Assembly (NCBI GenBank): GCA_029785825.1
Contig: JAFLYY010000001.1
Coordinates: 372,001 to 436,000 of the forward strand
DNA: 64,000 nucleotides
Source: Nitrososphaerota archaeon
Lineage (GTDB): Archaea; Thermoproteota; Nitrososphaeria; Nitrososphaerales; Gagatemarchaeaceae
Direction of reading: 5' to 3'
How positions within the stretch are numbered: position 1 is the first letter of the stretch; each line of letters begins with the position of its first letter. Under the pieces are notes generated by a model. That model saw only the letters and a list, made by a program, of their open reading frames with translations, had not been told where the DNA came from and did not search any database. This document shows, one piece after another, positions 8,984-17,278 of the stretch. Position numbers and translations under genes: made by a program.

Positions 8984-9320
8984 TTACACACAAGGGCCCC
9001 AATGGATGAGACTGACGAGGGTCTTGCGACTGGATTCCTCTTCGAGGATCCGCATGAGAGTCGTCTGCGAAACGCCGGACTGACCCAGGCGCGATACGAT
9101 GGTGTAGGCGAGTTTCCTGTCGGGAACGAGTCCAACGATCTTGCCCTTGGCGGCAGCCCCAGAGTGGCTCGACTCCCGATAGAAGTTGAACTCGTGTTCG
9201 CCGCCCAACTTTGGCTCCATCTTGGCCCGTCGGCGCCCACCGAGTCCGCTCCTTCTCGCTGGTTAGCGCCTTGATAACCGGCGCCGGGGCATTTGTGAGG
9301 ACTGCCTTTCTCGCTGCTAA
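8984..9320 (-). pseudogene. Frameshifted SRPBCC/AHSA1-like protein remnant
   Basis: Two adjacent frames on the minus strand together give an AHSA1/SRPBCC-like protein. The upstream frame encodes AVLTNAPAPVIKALTSEKER, matching the usual N-terminal strand and helix (APxxVWxALTDPExLxxW). The downstream frame encodes MEPKLGGEHEFNFYRESSHSG and then GKIVGLVPDRKLAYTIV, matching the conserved beta-strand core. The frame changes near 9210-9230. The C-terminal helix that normally closes the fold is missing because a stop follows LVSLIHWGPCV. It is therefore both frameshifted and truncated. Family assignment rests on pattern memory, but the two halves fit in the right order. Confidence 0.6.
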
Positions 9321-9509
9321 TCTGCTGCTTGCTCGCGCATAGGACCTTGGGCTCCGTGACTCAGGTTCGAGGGGGCTCCCCAAAAGTCCTCGAGGAGTAA
9401 CATCTCGGGCACTTTTCCCGGTTGACAGAGTGTTACCGATGCCGGCCCTGACCTAGGACAGCTACGTACCGGGTCCCAGCCCCAGCGGATGGTTGGCGCT
9501 TCGCCCAGA

Positions 9510-10406
9510 CTACGCTTCCGAGTATGCTACCAACGCGCTCGACTTCGGAAGAGGTACGTACAGCAGCTGCCTCTTCTCGTCAAAGGTGAGCGTATGGGCT
9601 CCCTCTCCCGTGGCCAGTGCTTGTCCAGCTGTCATCTTCTCGGTATCGATCACGTCGACCACCCCCGGTTCCCCGACCGCACAGTAGAGGAGACCCCTCT
9701 TCCGGTTGCGCCAGAGCACGTCCGGCTCCCCAGACAGGGGGACCCTCGCCGTCTCCTTTTCGCGGATGAGGTCCAAGGAGACCAGCGCCTTTCCGTCGCA
9801 GGCCACGAAGGCGCGGCCGGTCCCTTCGACAGCTTCCAGACCATGCGGGCCGTTTACGGAGACGTTGACGAATTTCCGCTCGGTCATGTTATCTGGGGAA
9901 ATCATGGTTACGCCCGGCGGGTCTCGGATGTTCACGAGGAAAACGTCCAGTTTCCCGTCGTAGAGACACCAGCGCGGCCTTCCCCTGAGGCTGGACGACG
10001 CGATGACCTTCCCCAGTTCCGGGTCGACCAGCCTTGCCTGGTTGTCCTTCACGTCAGCGACGAGCAGGTGCCTCCTCAGGGAGTCCCAGGCAAGGCCGTT
10101 GGGCCTGAGCCCGACGGGAACCTCTCTCACCACTCTGTCGCTGTCGACGTCGATTACGAGCAGTTTGCCGTCTCCCCGTGCTGCAGCGAAGACGCGCCCG
10201 TCTGGTTGGGCGCAGAGCACCCCGCTCGCCTCGGGGCACCCGTCGATGGTCGCGACGTGGGACATGGCTTCCCCGTCGACCACCACCACGCTGTTGTTGG
10301 CAGTGTGGGCGATGTAGACCTTCCCGCTTTGGAGGTGCACGTCGGCGTGGTCGAAGCCGCCAGCCCCAAGCGAAGGCAGCTTGACGGAACCGACTAGCTT
10401 CAACAA
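9510..10406 (-). CDS. YncE-like (YVTN family) beta-propeller protein
   Basis: A 298-residue protein built from repeated blades of the form GKVYIAHTANNSVVVVDGEA, DGKLLVIDVDSDRVVREV, RRHLLVADVKDNQARLVD and KRQLLYVPLPKSSALVAY, typical of the seven-bladed YVTN/YncE group. It lacks a signal peptide, unlike many relatives, so it probably works in the cytosol. Such proteins bind metabolites or nucleic acids, and no specific activity can be read from the sequence. It begins with two TTG codons (10406 or 10403) and lies 52 bp downstream of the ChrB-like gene on the same strand, so it may be the last gene of the arsenic/chromate resistance block. Confidence 0.8.
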   Translation of the reverse strand: MLKLVGSVKLPSLGAGGFDHADVHLQSGKVYIAHTANNSVVVVDGEAMSHVATIDGCPEASGVLCAQPDGRVFAAARGDGKLLVIDVDSDRVVREVPVGLRPNGLAWDSLRRHLLVADVKDNQARLVDPELGKVIASSSLRGRPRWCLYDGKLDVFLVNIRDPPGVTMISPDNMTERKFVNVSVNGPHGLEAVEGTGRAFVACDGKALVSLDLIREKETARVPLSGEPDVLWRNRKRGLLYCAVGEPGVVDVIDTEKMTAGQALATGEGAHTLTFDEKRQLLYVPLPKSSALVAYSEA

Positions 10407-10458
10407 TGCGCTCCGTTCTCCCTCAAGGCAAGGAGGAGCTACGGGGGAGGTGCCGCTG

Positions 10459-10902
10459 TCATGGCTTCTGGACCGTCAGCTTGCAGAAAGCGTAGAGAGC
10501 GTCGTAGGTAGGGAACTCCCTCTCCATCTTCTCGTGGTCGTTCCTAGCTAGGACCTGGAAGCCCTCAGCGACCGCCTTCAGCCCCGCTGACTCCGGCGGC
10601 ACTTCGGGGGTCTTAGTGTCGGCCCCCCTGACTATCTTGGCCATCTTGAGCAGCGCCGGGTCCTTGAGGCCGTATTTCTTGACGATCGCGTCGAAGCTGC
10701 ACCGCTCCTCCCCGTCCTCTTTGTAGTGCGTCAGTTCGATGTCCGGCGCGTCAAAAGGAGTGGCGTTCTCCGCCTTCGCGACCTCCTTGACCATCGACGC
10801 GGGCACGAAGAGAAACTCCGCTTGCGAGTCGACGAACTTCCTTATCAGCCAGGGACAGGCTATCCTGTCTACATGGGCGTTTGACCGAGTCACCCACTTC
10901 AT
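10459..10902 (-). CDS. Chromate resistance protein, ChrB C-terminal domain type
   Basis: A 147-residue stand-alone version of the ChrB C-terminal domain. The opening MKWVTRSNAHVDRIACPWLI, then FVDSQAEFLFVP, CSFDAIVKKYGL and IVRGADT are family hallmarks. In bacteria this domain follows a regulatory N-terminal part and contributes to chromate resistance; single-domain homologues also occur. The conserved H, D, C and second C may bind metal. A TATA-like GTTTAAGTATGG lies about 28 bp upstream of the ATG at 10902, so the gene probably has its own promoter although it follows arsC on the same strand. A link to metal(loid) stress is inferred from family and neighbours. Confidence 0.82.
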   Translation of the reverse strand: MKWVTRSNAHVDRIACPWLIRKFVDSQAEFLFVPASMVKEVAKAENATPFDAPDIELTHYKEDGEERCSFDAIVKKYGLKDPALLKMAKIVRGADTKTPEVPPESAGLKAVAEGFQVLARNDHEKMEREFPTYDALYAFCKLTVQKP

Positions 10903-11088
10903 AGCAGTTGGCCCGCCCGGGCCTCACCATACTTAAACACCCTTCGGGACCATAAGGTACCGGCAGGCCGACTCTCGGTCTAGGGGCCTGTCCCACATCC
11001 TTACGGTCGCAGGCCCGGCTATGGGGCCGTCCTCCGTCCGACTCGTATTGTGCGCCGCCCCTTCAGATGAGCCGAGCCAAAGCCGACG

Positions 11089-11526
11089 CTAGGGCGCCAG
11101 CTTTTCGGCCCTCGCTAGGTCCTTTACCCTCTTCTCGATCTCGTCCCTGATCTTCCTCACCTCGGGGAGGAGCTTCCCCTTCGGATCCTCGAGGTCCCAG
11201 TCGACGACCTTCTTTTGCATCCTGTTCAGCATCGGCCTCGGACACACCTTCTCCACAGAGCACCCCATGGTCATGACGATGTCCGCCTTGTCGATCATCT
11301 CCATGGTGAGCATCTTCGGTACCTTGAGAGAGAGGTCGAACCCCTTCTCTGACATGGCCTCCACCACGGTCGGGTTGATCGAACCAGCTGGTACCGTCCC
11401 TGCGCTCATCGCCGCGAGCCCCATCCTCGCGGCGAAGGCCTCCGCCATCTGGCTCCTGCCTGCGTTCTCCACACAGACGAAGAGCACACGGGTTCGTCTG
11501 GAACCGTCGACTGTTCTACCTGCCAC
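11089..11526 (-). CDS. arsC: Arsenate reductase, low-molecular-weight phosphatase type
   Basis: A 145-residue protein of the LMW tyrosine phosphatase fold that reduces arsenate to arsenite. The P-loop CVENAGRS has the nucleophile C18 and R24 (C-x5-R). The redox pair C89 and C95 lies in MGCSVEKVCP, and VDWDLEDPKG supplies the general acid aspartate. This pattern is that of thioredoxin-coupled ArsC; the alternative, a protein phosphatase, is unlikely given the extra cysteines and the adjacent arsenite exporter. Its start codon immediately follows the acr3 stop (11527), so the two are translationally coupled. Arsenite made here would be exported by Acr3. Confidence 0.93.
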   Translation of the reverse strand: MAGRTVDGSRRTRVLFVCVENAGRSQMAEAFAARMGLAAMSAGTVPAGSINPTVVEAMSEKGFDLSLKVPKMLTMEMIDKADIVMTMGCSVEKVCPRPMLNRMQKKVVDWDLEDPKGKLLPEVRKIRDEIEKRVKDLARAEKLAP

Positions 11527-12666
11527 CTATGCGACCTCCATCCCTGGCCCTGCCTCCCAGATCCCGTTCGCCCCGAGACGGGGGAACCTCTCAGCGGGGG
11601 ACGTGGCGTGGAAAAACCTCTTCTGGAGCCAGAAGGCTACGTTGACCAAACTGATCATCACAGGCACCTCGATCAGCGGCCCTATCACAGCCGCGAGGGC
11701 CTCCTGAGAAGCAAGCCCGAAGACCGAAACGGCGACCGCTATCGCCAGTTCGAAGTTGTTGCTGGCCGCCGTGAAAGCCAGGGTCGTGGTCCTGGGATAG
11801 TCCAGCTTCGAGTAGACGCCCAGGGCAAACGACGCGAAGAACATTATGACGAAGTAGGTCAGCAGGGGGACTGCGACGAGGACTACGTCGTAGGGGATGC
11901 TGACTATGTCCGCCCCTTCGAGTGAGAACATGACGACGATGGTGAACAGCAGGGCGATGAGCGACGTCGGGGCCAGCTTGGGGATCAGGGTCTCCTCATA
12001 CCACTCTCTCCCTCTCCGCTTCAGGAAGTAGAACCTCGTTGCCATCCCCCCGAAGAACGGGATGCCGAGGTAGACTAGGACAGACTGGGCCACAGAGAGA
12101 AGTGAGACGTTCACAACGGTGCCTTGCCCCGCGATCCAAGTGCTGGCGAGCGTGACGTAGAAATAGGCGAGAACGCTGTAGAAGACTATCTGGAAGACCG
12201 AGTTCAGAGCCACCAGTATCGCGGCCCACTCGCCATCTCCTTGGGCGAGCCCGTTCCAGACCATCACCATTGCGATGCACCTCGCAATTCCGATGATGAT
12301 CAGCCCGTTCCTCAGGTCGGGATAGCCTGCCAGAAACACCCATGCCAGGGCGAACATCAGCAGCGGCCCCACCACCCAGTTCAGGACCAGCGAAGCGGAA
12401 AGCATCTTCTTGGACCCCTTCTCGCTCATCACCTTTCCCAAGTCCTCATACCTGACACGGGCCAAAGGAGGATACATCATCCAGATCAGACCTATGGCTA
12501 TCGGAATCGAGGTCGTTCCGACGCTGAGAGAACTCAGCGCTGCCGACAGGCCAGGGAATGCATCTCCTGCTCCCAGGCCCGCGGCCATGGCCAGGAAGAT
12601 CCACAGAGTCAAGAGCCTGTTTATGAAAGACAAGCGGCCTTGGGGCTTATCGCTCGAGACGGCCAT
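11527..12666 (-). CDS. acr3: Arsenite efflux transporter, ACR3 family
   Basis: A 379-residue integral membrane protein with about ten helices that exports arsenite using the proton gradient. The key motif [18 protein letters not shown] carries the conserved cysteine of helix 4 needed for arsenite transport in this family. [16 protein letters not shown] near the C terminus is the second conserved membrane motif. It lies 4 bp after arsR and abuts arsC, making a compact arsR-acr3-arsC operon. Expression should be released by arsenite through the upstream ArsR. Confidence 0.95.
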   Translation of the reverse strand: MAVSSDKPQGRLSFINRLLTLWIFLAMAAGLGAGDAFPGLSAALSSLSVGTTSIPIAIGLIWMMYPPLARVRYEDLGKVMSEKGSKKMLSASLVLNWVVGPLLMFALAWVFLAGYPDLRNGLIIIGIARCIAMVMVWNGLAQGDGEWAAILVALNSVFQIVFYSVLAYFYVTLASTWIAGQGTVVNVSLLSVAQSVLVYLGIPFFGGMATRFYFLKRRGREWYEETLIPKLAPTSLIALLFTIVVMFSLEGADIVSIPYDVVLVAVPLLTYFVIMFFASFALGVYSKLDYPRTTTLAFTAASNNFELAIAVAVSVFGLASQEALAAVIGPLIEVPVMISLVNVAFWLQKRFFHATSPAERFPRLGANGIWEAGPGMEVA

Positions 12667-12670
12667 CCTC

Positions 12671-13045
12671 CTACGAAGTGAGGTTTCTAAGGAGCTCCAG
12701 CGCTGGGGAGTCGGTCGCCTCGTAGAAGGCCCACCTTCCCTTCTTGCTCCTCTTCAGCAGGCCTGCCTGTTCCAGCACGCCCAGGTTATGCGACACGGTG
12801 GGCTGGGGCATCTCGAGAGCGGATTCGAGCTCGCAGACGCACATCTCCCCCTTTGAGAGGAGCAGCAGGATCTTCATCCGACTTGACTCTCCCATCGCGC
12901 CGAAGAGCTTCTCTGCACGGCGGAGCTTCGCCGCAGACTCCGGAGCTGCCAGCTTCTCAGCTTCGGCCCTGGCCCGTATGATGTCCGATGGCTGGCAGAT
13001 TTTGAGCTCGAGCATCCGTTGGACAGACGCGCTCTGCTTCTCCAT
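12671..13045 (-). CDS. arsR: ArsR-family metal-responsive repressor
   Basis: A 124-residue winged-helix repressor. The [10 protein letters not shown] segment is the ELCVCDL-type metalloid-binding motif, and [18 protein letters not shown] is the DNA-recognition helix-turn-helix. A 40-residue N-terminal helix extension precedes the usual core. It should repress the acr3-arsC operon and itself until arsenite binds the cysteines. A perfect inverted repeat and TATA element lie just upstream. The ATG at 13045 follows a GAGCTGGG sequence 5 bases before it. Confidence 0.93.
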   Translation of the reverse strand: MEKQSASVQRMLELKICQPSDIIRARAEAEKLAAPESAAKLRRAEKLFGAMGESSRMKILLLLSKGEMCVCELESALEMPQPTVSHNLGVLEQAGLLKRSKKGRWAFYEATDSPALELLRNLTS

Positions 13046-13060
13046 CCCAGCTCGCTCATC

Positions 13061-13102
13061 ATATCCATATATATTAATTTATAATAGCTAACACTAGTTA
13101 GC
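13061..13102 (-). promoter_or_regulatory. arsR promoter with inverted-repeat operator
   Basis: An AT-rich TATA region (13069-13085, reading TTATAAATTAATATATA on the minus strand) is flanked upstream by the perfect inverted repeat GCTAAC-ACTA-GTTAGC at 13087-13102. The repeat abuts the TATA/BRE position, so ArsR bound there would block TBP/TFB. Operator assignment is inferred from position and symmetry. Confidence 0.7.
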
Positions 13103-13154
13103 GAACGCGGCCGCCACAGAAGGTTATAGCGAGGGCATCTACAAAAAAATTTGA

Positions 13155-13568
13155 GCCAAGGGTCTTCCGGGGTTCCGGCCGGCACCACAGGCGGGAGCTG
13201 ACGCGATATTCCTGGGCCTCGTCGTCTATTGGATTCTGGCAGCAGTCGACAGAAAGGACGTGGCCAACATCTTCACAGGGCAGGCTCTGAAAGCCGGAGC
13301 CTGGGCTCCGGTTCACATCGTGACGCTTGTCGTCCTGTCCTATCTGGGCGATACTGACTACGGGGAAATCGGGGTCCTCGACTTCCCTGTAGACTTCGTG
13401 GTCGTCATAATCATAGGCCTGGTTTTCTACTACTGGTCCGTGATGTCAGGGTACAGGACGACAGAGATAGAGCAGATGGCCGCCCTCGGAACCCAGTTTG
13501 TGGGGAGCGAGTCCCCCGAGAGCGCCCCAGCTGGTCAGAAGACTGACGTAAAACCGGCCGGGGCGTGA
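13155..13568 (+). pseudogene. C-terminal remnant of an APC-type amino acid permease
   Basis: The open frame downstream of a stop at 13152 encodes two strong membrane helices (AIFLGLVVYWILAAV and a second ending VIIIGLVFYYWSV), joined by a segment with QALKAGAWAPVHIVTL, and then a short hydrophilic tail. This resembles the last helices of archaeal APC permeases (YYW-V-SGY-T). No ATG, GTG or TTG occurs before 13260, so the first helix cannot be translated from a normal start. Translation from GTG 13260 would give a 102-residue fragment. It is most likely a 5'-deleted permease. An A-rich TATA-like element at 13139-13151 may still drive it. Family call is tentative. Confidence 0.45.
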
Positions 13569-13570
13569 GC

Positions 13571-13595
13571 CATCCTTGGCCCTCGGCCAAGGATG
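13571..13595. terminator. Perfect 11-bp stem-loop after the permease remnant
   Basis: CATCCTTGGCC and GGCCAAGGATG are exact reverse complements separated by only CTC, three bases after the stop codon at 13568. This is the strongest hairpin noticed in the window. The position suggests transcription termination or mRNA 3'-end protection, though no T-tract follows. Confidence 0.5.
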
Positions 13596-13889
13596 AACAT
13601 CGCATTCGTCCCTTTGCGTAATCCATATCATGGAATCGCCCCGCAGCGGTTCGCCTGATCGTCGTCAGCCAATGGCGGACGGCGCTGCCGCCGGCGGCCC
13701 TTTTGGTGTAGAGCGAGTCTGCGAGCGCGGTCTGTAGGCTCCAACGCCGGCGTCACGGGCCTCGTGAGTCTCCACTATGCCAGTCCAAGATACTCTGGTG
13801 AGAGGGTCGAGAAGATGAAAACGAGTCTCCACCTTCCGCATTAGGGAACCAATATAGTATGGGGGTGCCGAGAGCATCCCACGGTCGCC
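13596..13889. other. Intergenic region with acdA promoter
   Basis: About 290 bp without a convincing gene. A TATA-like CAATATAGTA at 13851-13860 lies about 30 bp before the TTG start of acdA and is the only clear signal. Confidence 0.5.
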
Positions 13890-15272
13890 TTGCGCAGAGA
13901 CGTCGCGCCGTTCTTCGCTCCCAGGAGCGTGGCGGTAATCGGTGCTTCCAGGACCCCGGGGAAGATCGGGCACGAGATTCTGCGCAACATCAAACTGTCA
14001 GGATACAAGGGAAGCGTCTTCCCGGTCAACCCCAACTACGGATCCGTCCTCGACATTCCCTGCTACGGGACGCTCGCTGACATCCCGTCGGACGTCGACC
14101 TGGCCCTGATAGCCGTCCCCGCGAAGCTGGTGGAGGGGGTTGTCGGAGACTGCGTAAGGAAGAAGGTGAAGGGTGCCATAATCATAACCTCGGGGTTCTC
14201 CGAAGTGGGTGACAGGGGCTCCGAAGACAGACTGGTCTCCATGGCCAAGGGGACGATGAGGATCATCGGGCCGAACACCTTCGGGCTCTACTGCGCACGA
14301 AGCAGTTTGAACGCGACCTTCGGTCCGACGAAGGTCCTCGAGGGGAAGACGGCTTTCATCACCCAGTCCGGGGCGCTGGGGCTCGCCCTGATGGACTGGA
14401 CCACCGAGGAGAAGTACGGGGTGTCCGCCATAGTCAGCATAGGGAACAAGGCCGACGTGGACGACGCCGACTTGGTAGAATATTTCGCCGACGACCCCTC
14501 CACCAGTTCCATCCTGATCTACATGGAAGGGCTGAAGGACGGGAGGCGGTTCTTCGAGGCGTCCAAGAGGGCGGTGAGGCGGAAGCCGATAGTGGTGATA
14601 AAGGCGGGCCGGTCCGCCAGGGGGGCCCAGGCCGCGTCGTCTCACACGGGGTCCATCGCCGGGCAGGACGCCATCTTCGCGGCGGCGTTCCAGCAGGCGG
14701 GGGTTATGAGGGCCGAGGGGATGACCCAGGCCTTTGACTGGATCCAGGCCCTGAACGAGAACCCGGTCCCCCGAGGGGAGAACGTAGTCGTGGTCACAAA
14801 CGGCGGGGGGCTGGGGGTGCTCTCTACGGACAGGTGCGAAATGCTCGGCCTGAAGCTGATGGACCTCCCCGGCGACCTTACGAAACAGATACAGGCTGTG
14901 ACTCCGAGCTTCGGGTCGGTCAAGAACCCGATAGACCTCACGGCCAACGCTGACGACCTGCTCTACGGCGAGGTCCTCAGGCTGGTCATGAGGCAGAGGG
15001 AGGTCGACGCAGTCATAGCCCTCTTCTGCCAGACGGCGAACATCGACCCTGGCTTGGTGGCGCGAGCCATCGTGGACGCGAGAGACAAAGAGGGAGTTGA
15101 CAAACCGATCACGGCCGCCTTCATCGGCGGGCACATGTCCCAGATGGCCTACGCGAAGATGCTCGAACGGAGGTTCGCGGCGTACCTTACTGCCGAGCGA
15201 GCCGTGGACGCGATGAACGCGCTGATGACGCGCCACAGGCAGCTGGAGTCGTTCGGGAAGGGGAGCAGTTGA
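13890..15272 (+). CDS. acdA: Acyl-CoA synthetase (ADP-forming), alpha subunit
   Basis: A 460-residue CoA-binding/CoA-ligase subunit that, with the beta subunit next door, interconverts acyl-CoA, ADP and phosphate with free acid, CoA and ATP. The N-terminal CoA-binding domain starts RSVAVIGASRTPGKIG. The middle GPNTFGLYC and QSGALGLALMDW are succinyl-CoA-synthetase-like. SHTGSIAGQDAIFAAAFQQA contains the conserved histidine of the family that carries the phosphate. The TTG start follows a TATA box by about 30 bp. Substrate range (acetate, propionate, isobutyrate or aryl acids) cannot be read from the sequence. It could make ATP from acyl-CoA esters. Confidence 0.9.
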   Translation: MRRDVAPFFAPRSVAVIGASRTPGKIGHEILRNIKLSGYKGSVFPVNPNYGSVLDIPCYGTLADIPSDVDLALIAVPAKLVEGVVGDCVRKKVKGAIIITSGFSEVGDRGSEDRLVSMAKGTMRIIGPNTFGLYCARSSLNATFGPTKVLEGKTAFITQSGALGLALMDWTTEEKYGVSAIVSIGNKADVDDADLVEYFADDPSTSSILIYMEGLKDGRRFFEASKRAVRRKPIVVIKAGRSARGAQAASSHTGSIAGQDAIFAAAFQQAGVMRAEGMTQAFDWIQALNENPVPRGENVVVVTNGGGLGVLSTDRCEMLGLKLMDLPGDLTKQIQAVTPSFGSVKNPIDLTANADDLLYGEVLRLVMRQREVDAVIALFCQTANIDPGLVARAIVDARDKEGVDKPITAAFIGGHMSQMAYAKMLERRFAAYLTAERAVDAMNALMTRHRQLESFGKGSS

Positions 15273-16090
15273 CGGCGACAGACCAGAGGAAGGCCAGGAT
15301 ATCCAGGCTTCTCCGTTCAGTGCTGGACTCAGGGAGGGCGTCTCTTCTGGAGCATGAGGCGGACCTGGTCGCTAGGTCTTACGGGCTGAGGGTCGCCCCC
15401 TCGGGGCTGGCCCGGACCGAAGGAGAGCTGGCTCCCCTGGCGAGGAAGTTGGGGTTCCCCCTCGTGCTGAAGATCGCATCCAAGGATGTCCTCCACAAGT
15501 CTGACGTCGGGGGGGTCGTGGCCGGGGTCACTTCTCTGAAGGACGCGCGTTCTGCATACAGGGAGATACTGCGCAACGTCAGGGCCGCGAAGCCACGAGC
15601 GGCGGTCTCAGGGGTCCTCGTCCAGAAGATGGCGCCCAGGGGGAACGAGTTCGTGGTCGGCGGGAGCAGGGACCCGCAGTTCGGGCCTGCGGTCATGTTC
15701 GGCCTCGGGGGCGTCTACGTCGAGCTCTTCAGGGACGTCTCATTCAGACTCGCCCCGCTTTCCAAGGACGAAGCCTTCGAGATGATGAAACAGACGAAGT
15801 CATCCAAGCTCATGGAGGGGTTCAGGGGGTCTAAGCCCCTCGACGCAAGGGCGGCCGCGAAGGCAATCGTCGCGGTGGGGGACATCATGGCGGACCACCC
15901 TGACATCGACTCCGTCGACGTCAACCCTCTCTTCGTTTATCCCCACGGCGTGCTGGCCGTCGACGTGAGGGTCATGGTGAAGGAGCGCGCCACGCAGCGA
16001 ACGGACGTCATCCGGACCCGTGAAGCCCGGCGTGGGTGGGGACGGCGCGGCCAGCTGATGCATCCTCCACTGCGCCGACCATCATCCTAG
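15269..16090 (+). CDS. acdB: Acyl-CoA synthetase (ADP-forming), beta subunit (ATP-grasp)
   Basis: A 273-residue ATP-grasp subunit that pairs with the preceding alpha subunit. Conserved parts include GLRVAPSGLARTEGEL, FPLVLKIASKDVLHKSDVGG, the GVLVQKMAPRGNEFVVGGSRDPQFGP region and the C-terminal DIDSVDVNPLFV. The TTG start overlaps the alpha stop in TTGA, so the subunits are translationally coupled. The family normally ends soon after a VDVRV-like strand; here about 35 extra arginine-rich residues follow, suggesting loss of the original stop codon. Together they form one operon with no further partner. Confidence 0.88.
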   Translation: MTATDQRKARISRLLRSVLDSGRASLLEHEADLVARSYGLRVAPSGLARTEGELAPLARKLGFPLVLKIASKDVLHKSDVGGVVAGVTSLKDARSAYREILRNVRAAKPRAAVSGVLVQKMAPRGNEFVVGGSRDPQFGPAVMFGLGGVYVELFRDVSFRLAPLSKDEAFEMMKQTKSSKLMEGFRGSKPLDARAAAKAIVAVGDIMADHPDIDSVDVNPLFVYPHGVLAVDVRVMVKERATQRTDVIRTREARRGWGRRGQLMHPPLRRPSS

Positions 16091-16117
16091 ACCGAGAGCG
16101 GGTCCACGGGAACGACG

Positions 16118-17263
16118 TTACCTGGGCTTGGTTGCCGAAACTACGAACGCGGTCGCGGCGAGTGCGGCTCCTAGGAGGAAGACCCCCTGGACTCCGACCG
16201 ATGGTATCAGGAGGACGGCGGCGGCGGGCGCCAGGAGTTCTGCGACGCCCGAGGAGGCCTGGAACGCGTAGCTGGCGTTGACCACATCGGCCTCATTCAC
16301 CGAGCTAAAGGCGAAGTAGCTTGAGATAGGATAGACCATGGCATGTGGGAGGCTGAAGAGAACCATGCCGAAGACGAAGAGGGGCCAGGCTGAAGCCAGG
16401 CCCAGACAAAGGGTCGATGCCAGCAGCAGGCCCGTGGAAGCGAGTAGCAGCTTACTCAAGCCCACGCGGGAACTGGTCGCCAGGATACGCAACCCGGTGG
16501 AGACAAGGAAGACCGCGGCGAACAGCAACAGTGCGTCCTCAGCTGAGAAGCCGAACCTGGCCTCGGCGGAGATTGCGCCGTACGAGAGGAAGACCGGAAG
16601 TAGGAGGGCATAGAAGAAGTTGACCGTGAACGCGCGCCGGAACCCAGGCTTGCGGAACGCAGCCCCCCACCTGGCCGGGGAGGGTGCCGGAGGCCGCGGC
16701 CTCCCTTCTAAGCTCGACGCTCCCATGATTGCGCCGACGGCGCCCAGGACGCAGACCAGAGCGAGGGCTCCGAACACACCATCGAACCCGAAGAGCTCCA
16801 GCGCTCCGTAGGCCAAGAGGGGGCCGAGGACCAGGCCCACCCCCAGGGCAGTGGAATAGAGTCCGATCCCCCTGAAAGGCTTCTCAGGCCTCGACTCCAG
16901 GTGCATGAACGCGGAGAGGAACGGCTGGGGGAGTCCCATCCCGACCCCCGAGCCGAGTGCTTCCAGCCAGAACGGCACGTAGTGCGTTCCCGATGCCAGG
17001 ACCGCCGCCGACGCCCCCAGGAGCACGAACCCAGCGACCGACGAGGTTGACTGGTCTCTGATCAACACGGTGGCCGTCATCACGCCTGCAGCGTTGCCCA
17101 CCCACAGGAGTACGACGAACGCCCCGGCTTCGGCAGCCGCGGCCCCAAGGACCGACGTCGCGTAAAGCGGGACCACTATGGCCAGAGACGACGTGAGGAG
17201 CCTGAGGGCCAGCGCAAGTGCGAACCCCGGCCTCAGGTATGTGCTCCTCCCGGGGGCGGTCAA
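16118..17263 (-). CDS. MFS-type transporter
   Basis: A 381-residue membrane protein with twelve predicted helices in two halves, of major facilitator superfamily type. The first helix pair follows a short basic N terminus. The central loop after helix 6 is long and charged (LEGRPRPPAPSPARWG). No substrate motif is identifiable. It lies 15 bp downstream of a glycosyltransferase and a sulfoquinovose synthase gene on the same strand, so it may export or import a compound linked to that pathway, but MFS transporters for drugs or small organics are equally possible. Confidence 0.78.
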   Translation of the reverse strand: MTAPGRSTYLRPGFALALALRLLTSSLAIVVPLYATSVLGAAAAEAGAFVVLLWVGNAAGVMTATVLIRDQSTSSVAGFVLLGASAAVLASGTHYVPFWLEALGSGVGMGLPQPFLSAFMHLESRPEKPFRGIGLYSTALGVGLVLGPLLAYGALELFGFDGVFGALALVCVLGAVGAIMGASSLEGRPRPPAPSPARWGAAFRKPGFRRAFTVNFFYALLLPVFLSYGAISAEARFGFSAEDALLLFAAVFLVSTGLRILATSSRVGLSKLLLASTGLLLASTLCLGLASAWPLFVFGMVLFSLPHAMVYPISSYFAFSSVNEADVVNASYAFQASSGVAELLAPAAAVLLIPSVGVQGVFLLGAALAATAFVVSATKPR

Positions 17264-17278
17264 GCTGCGGCCAGGCTC

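Noticed and set aside
9489-10397. Plus-strand frame opposite the beta-propeller gene
   Set aside because: The minus-strand frame has clear propeller repeats; the plus frame has none.
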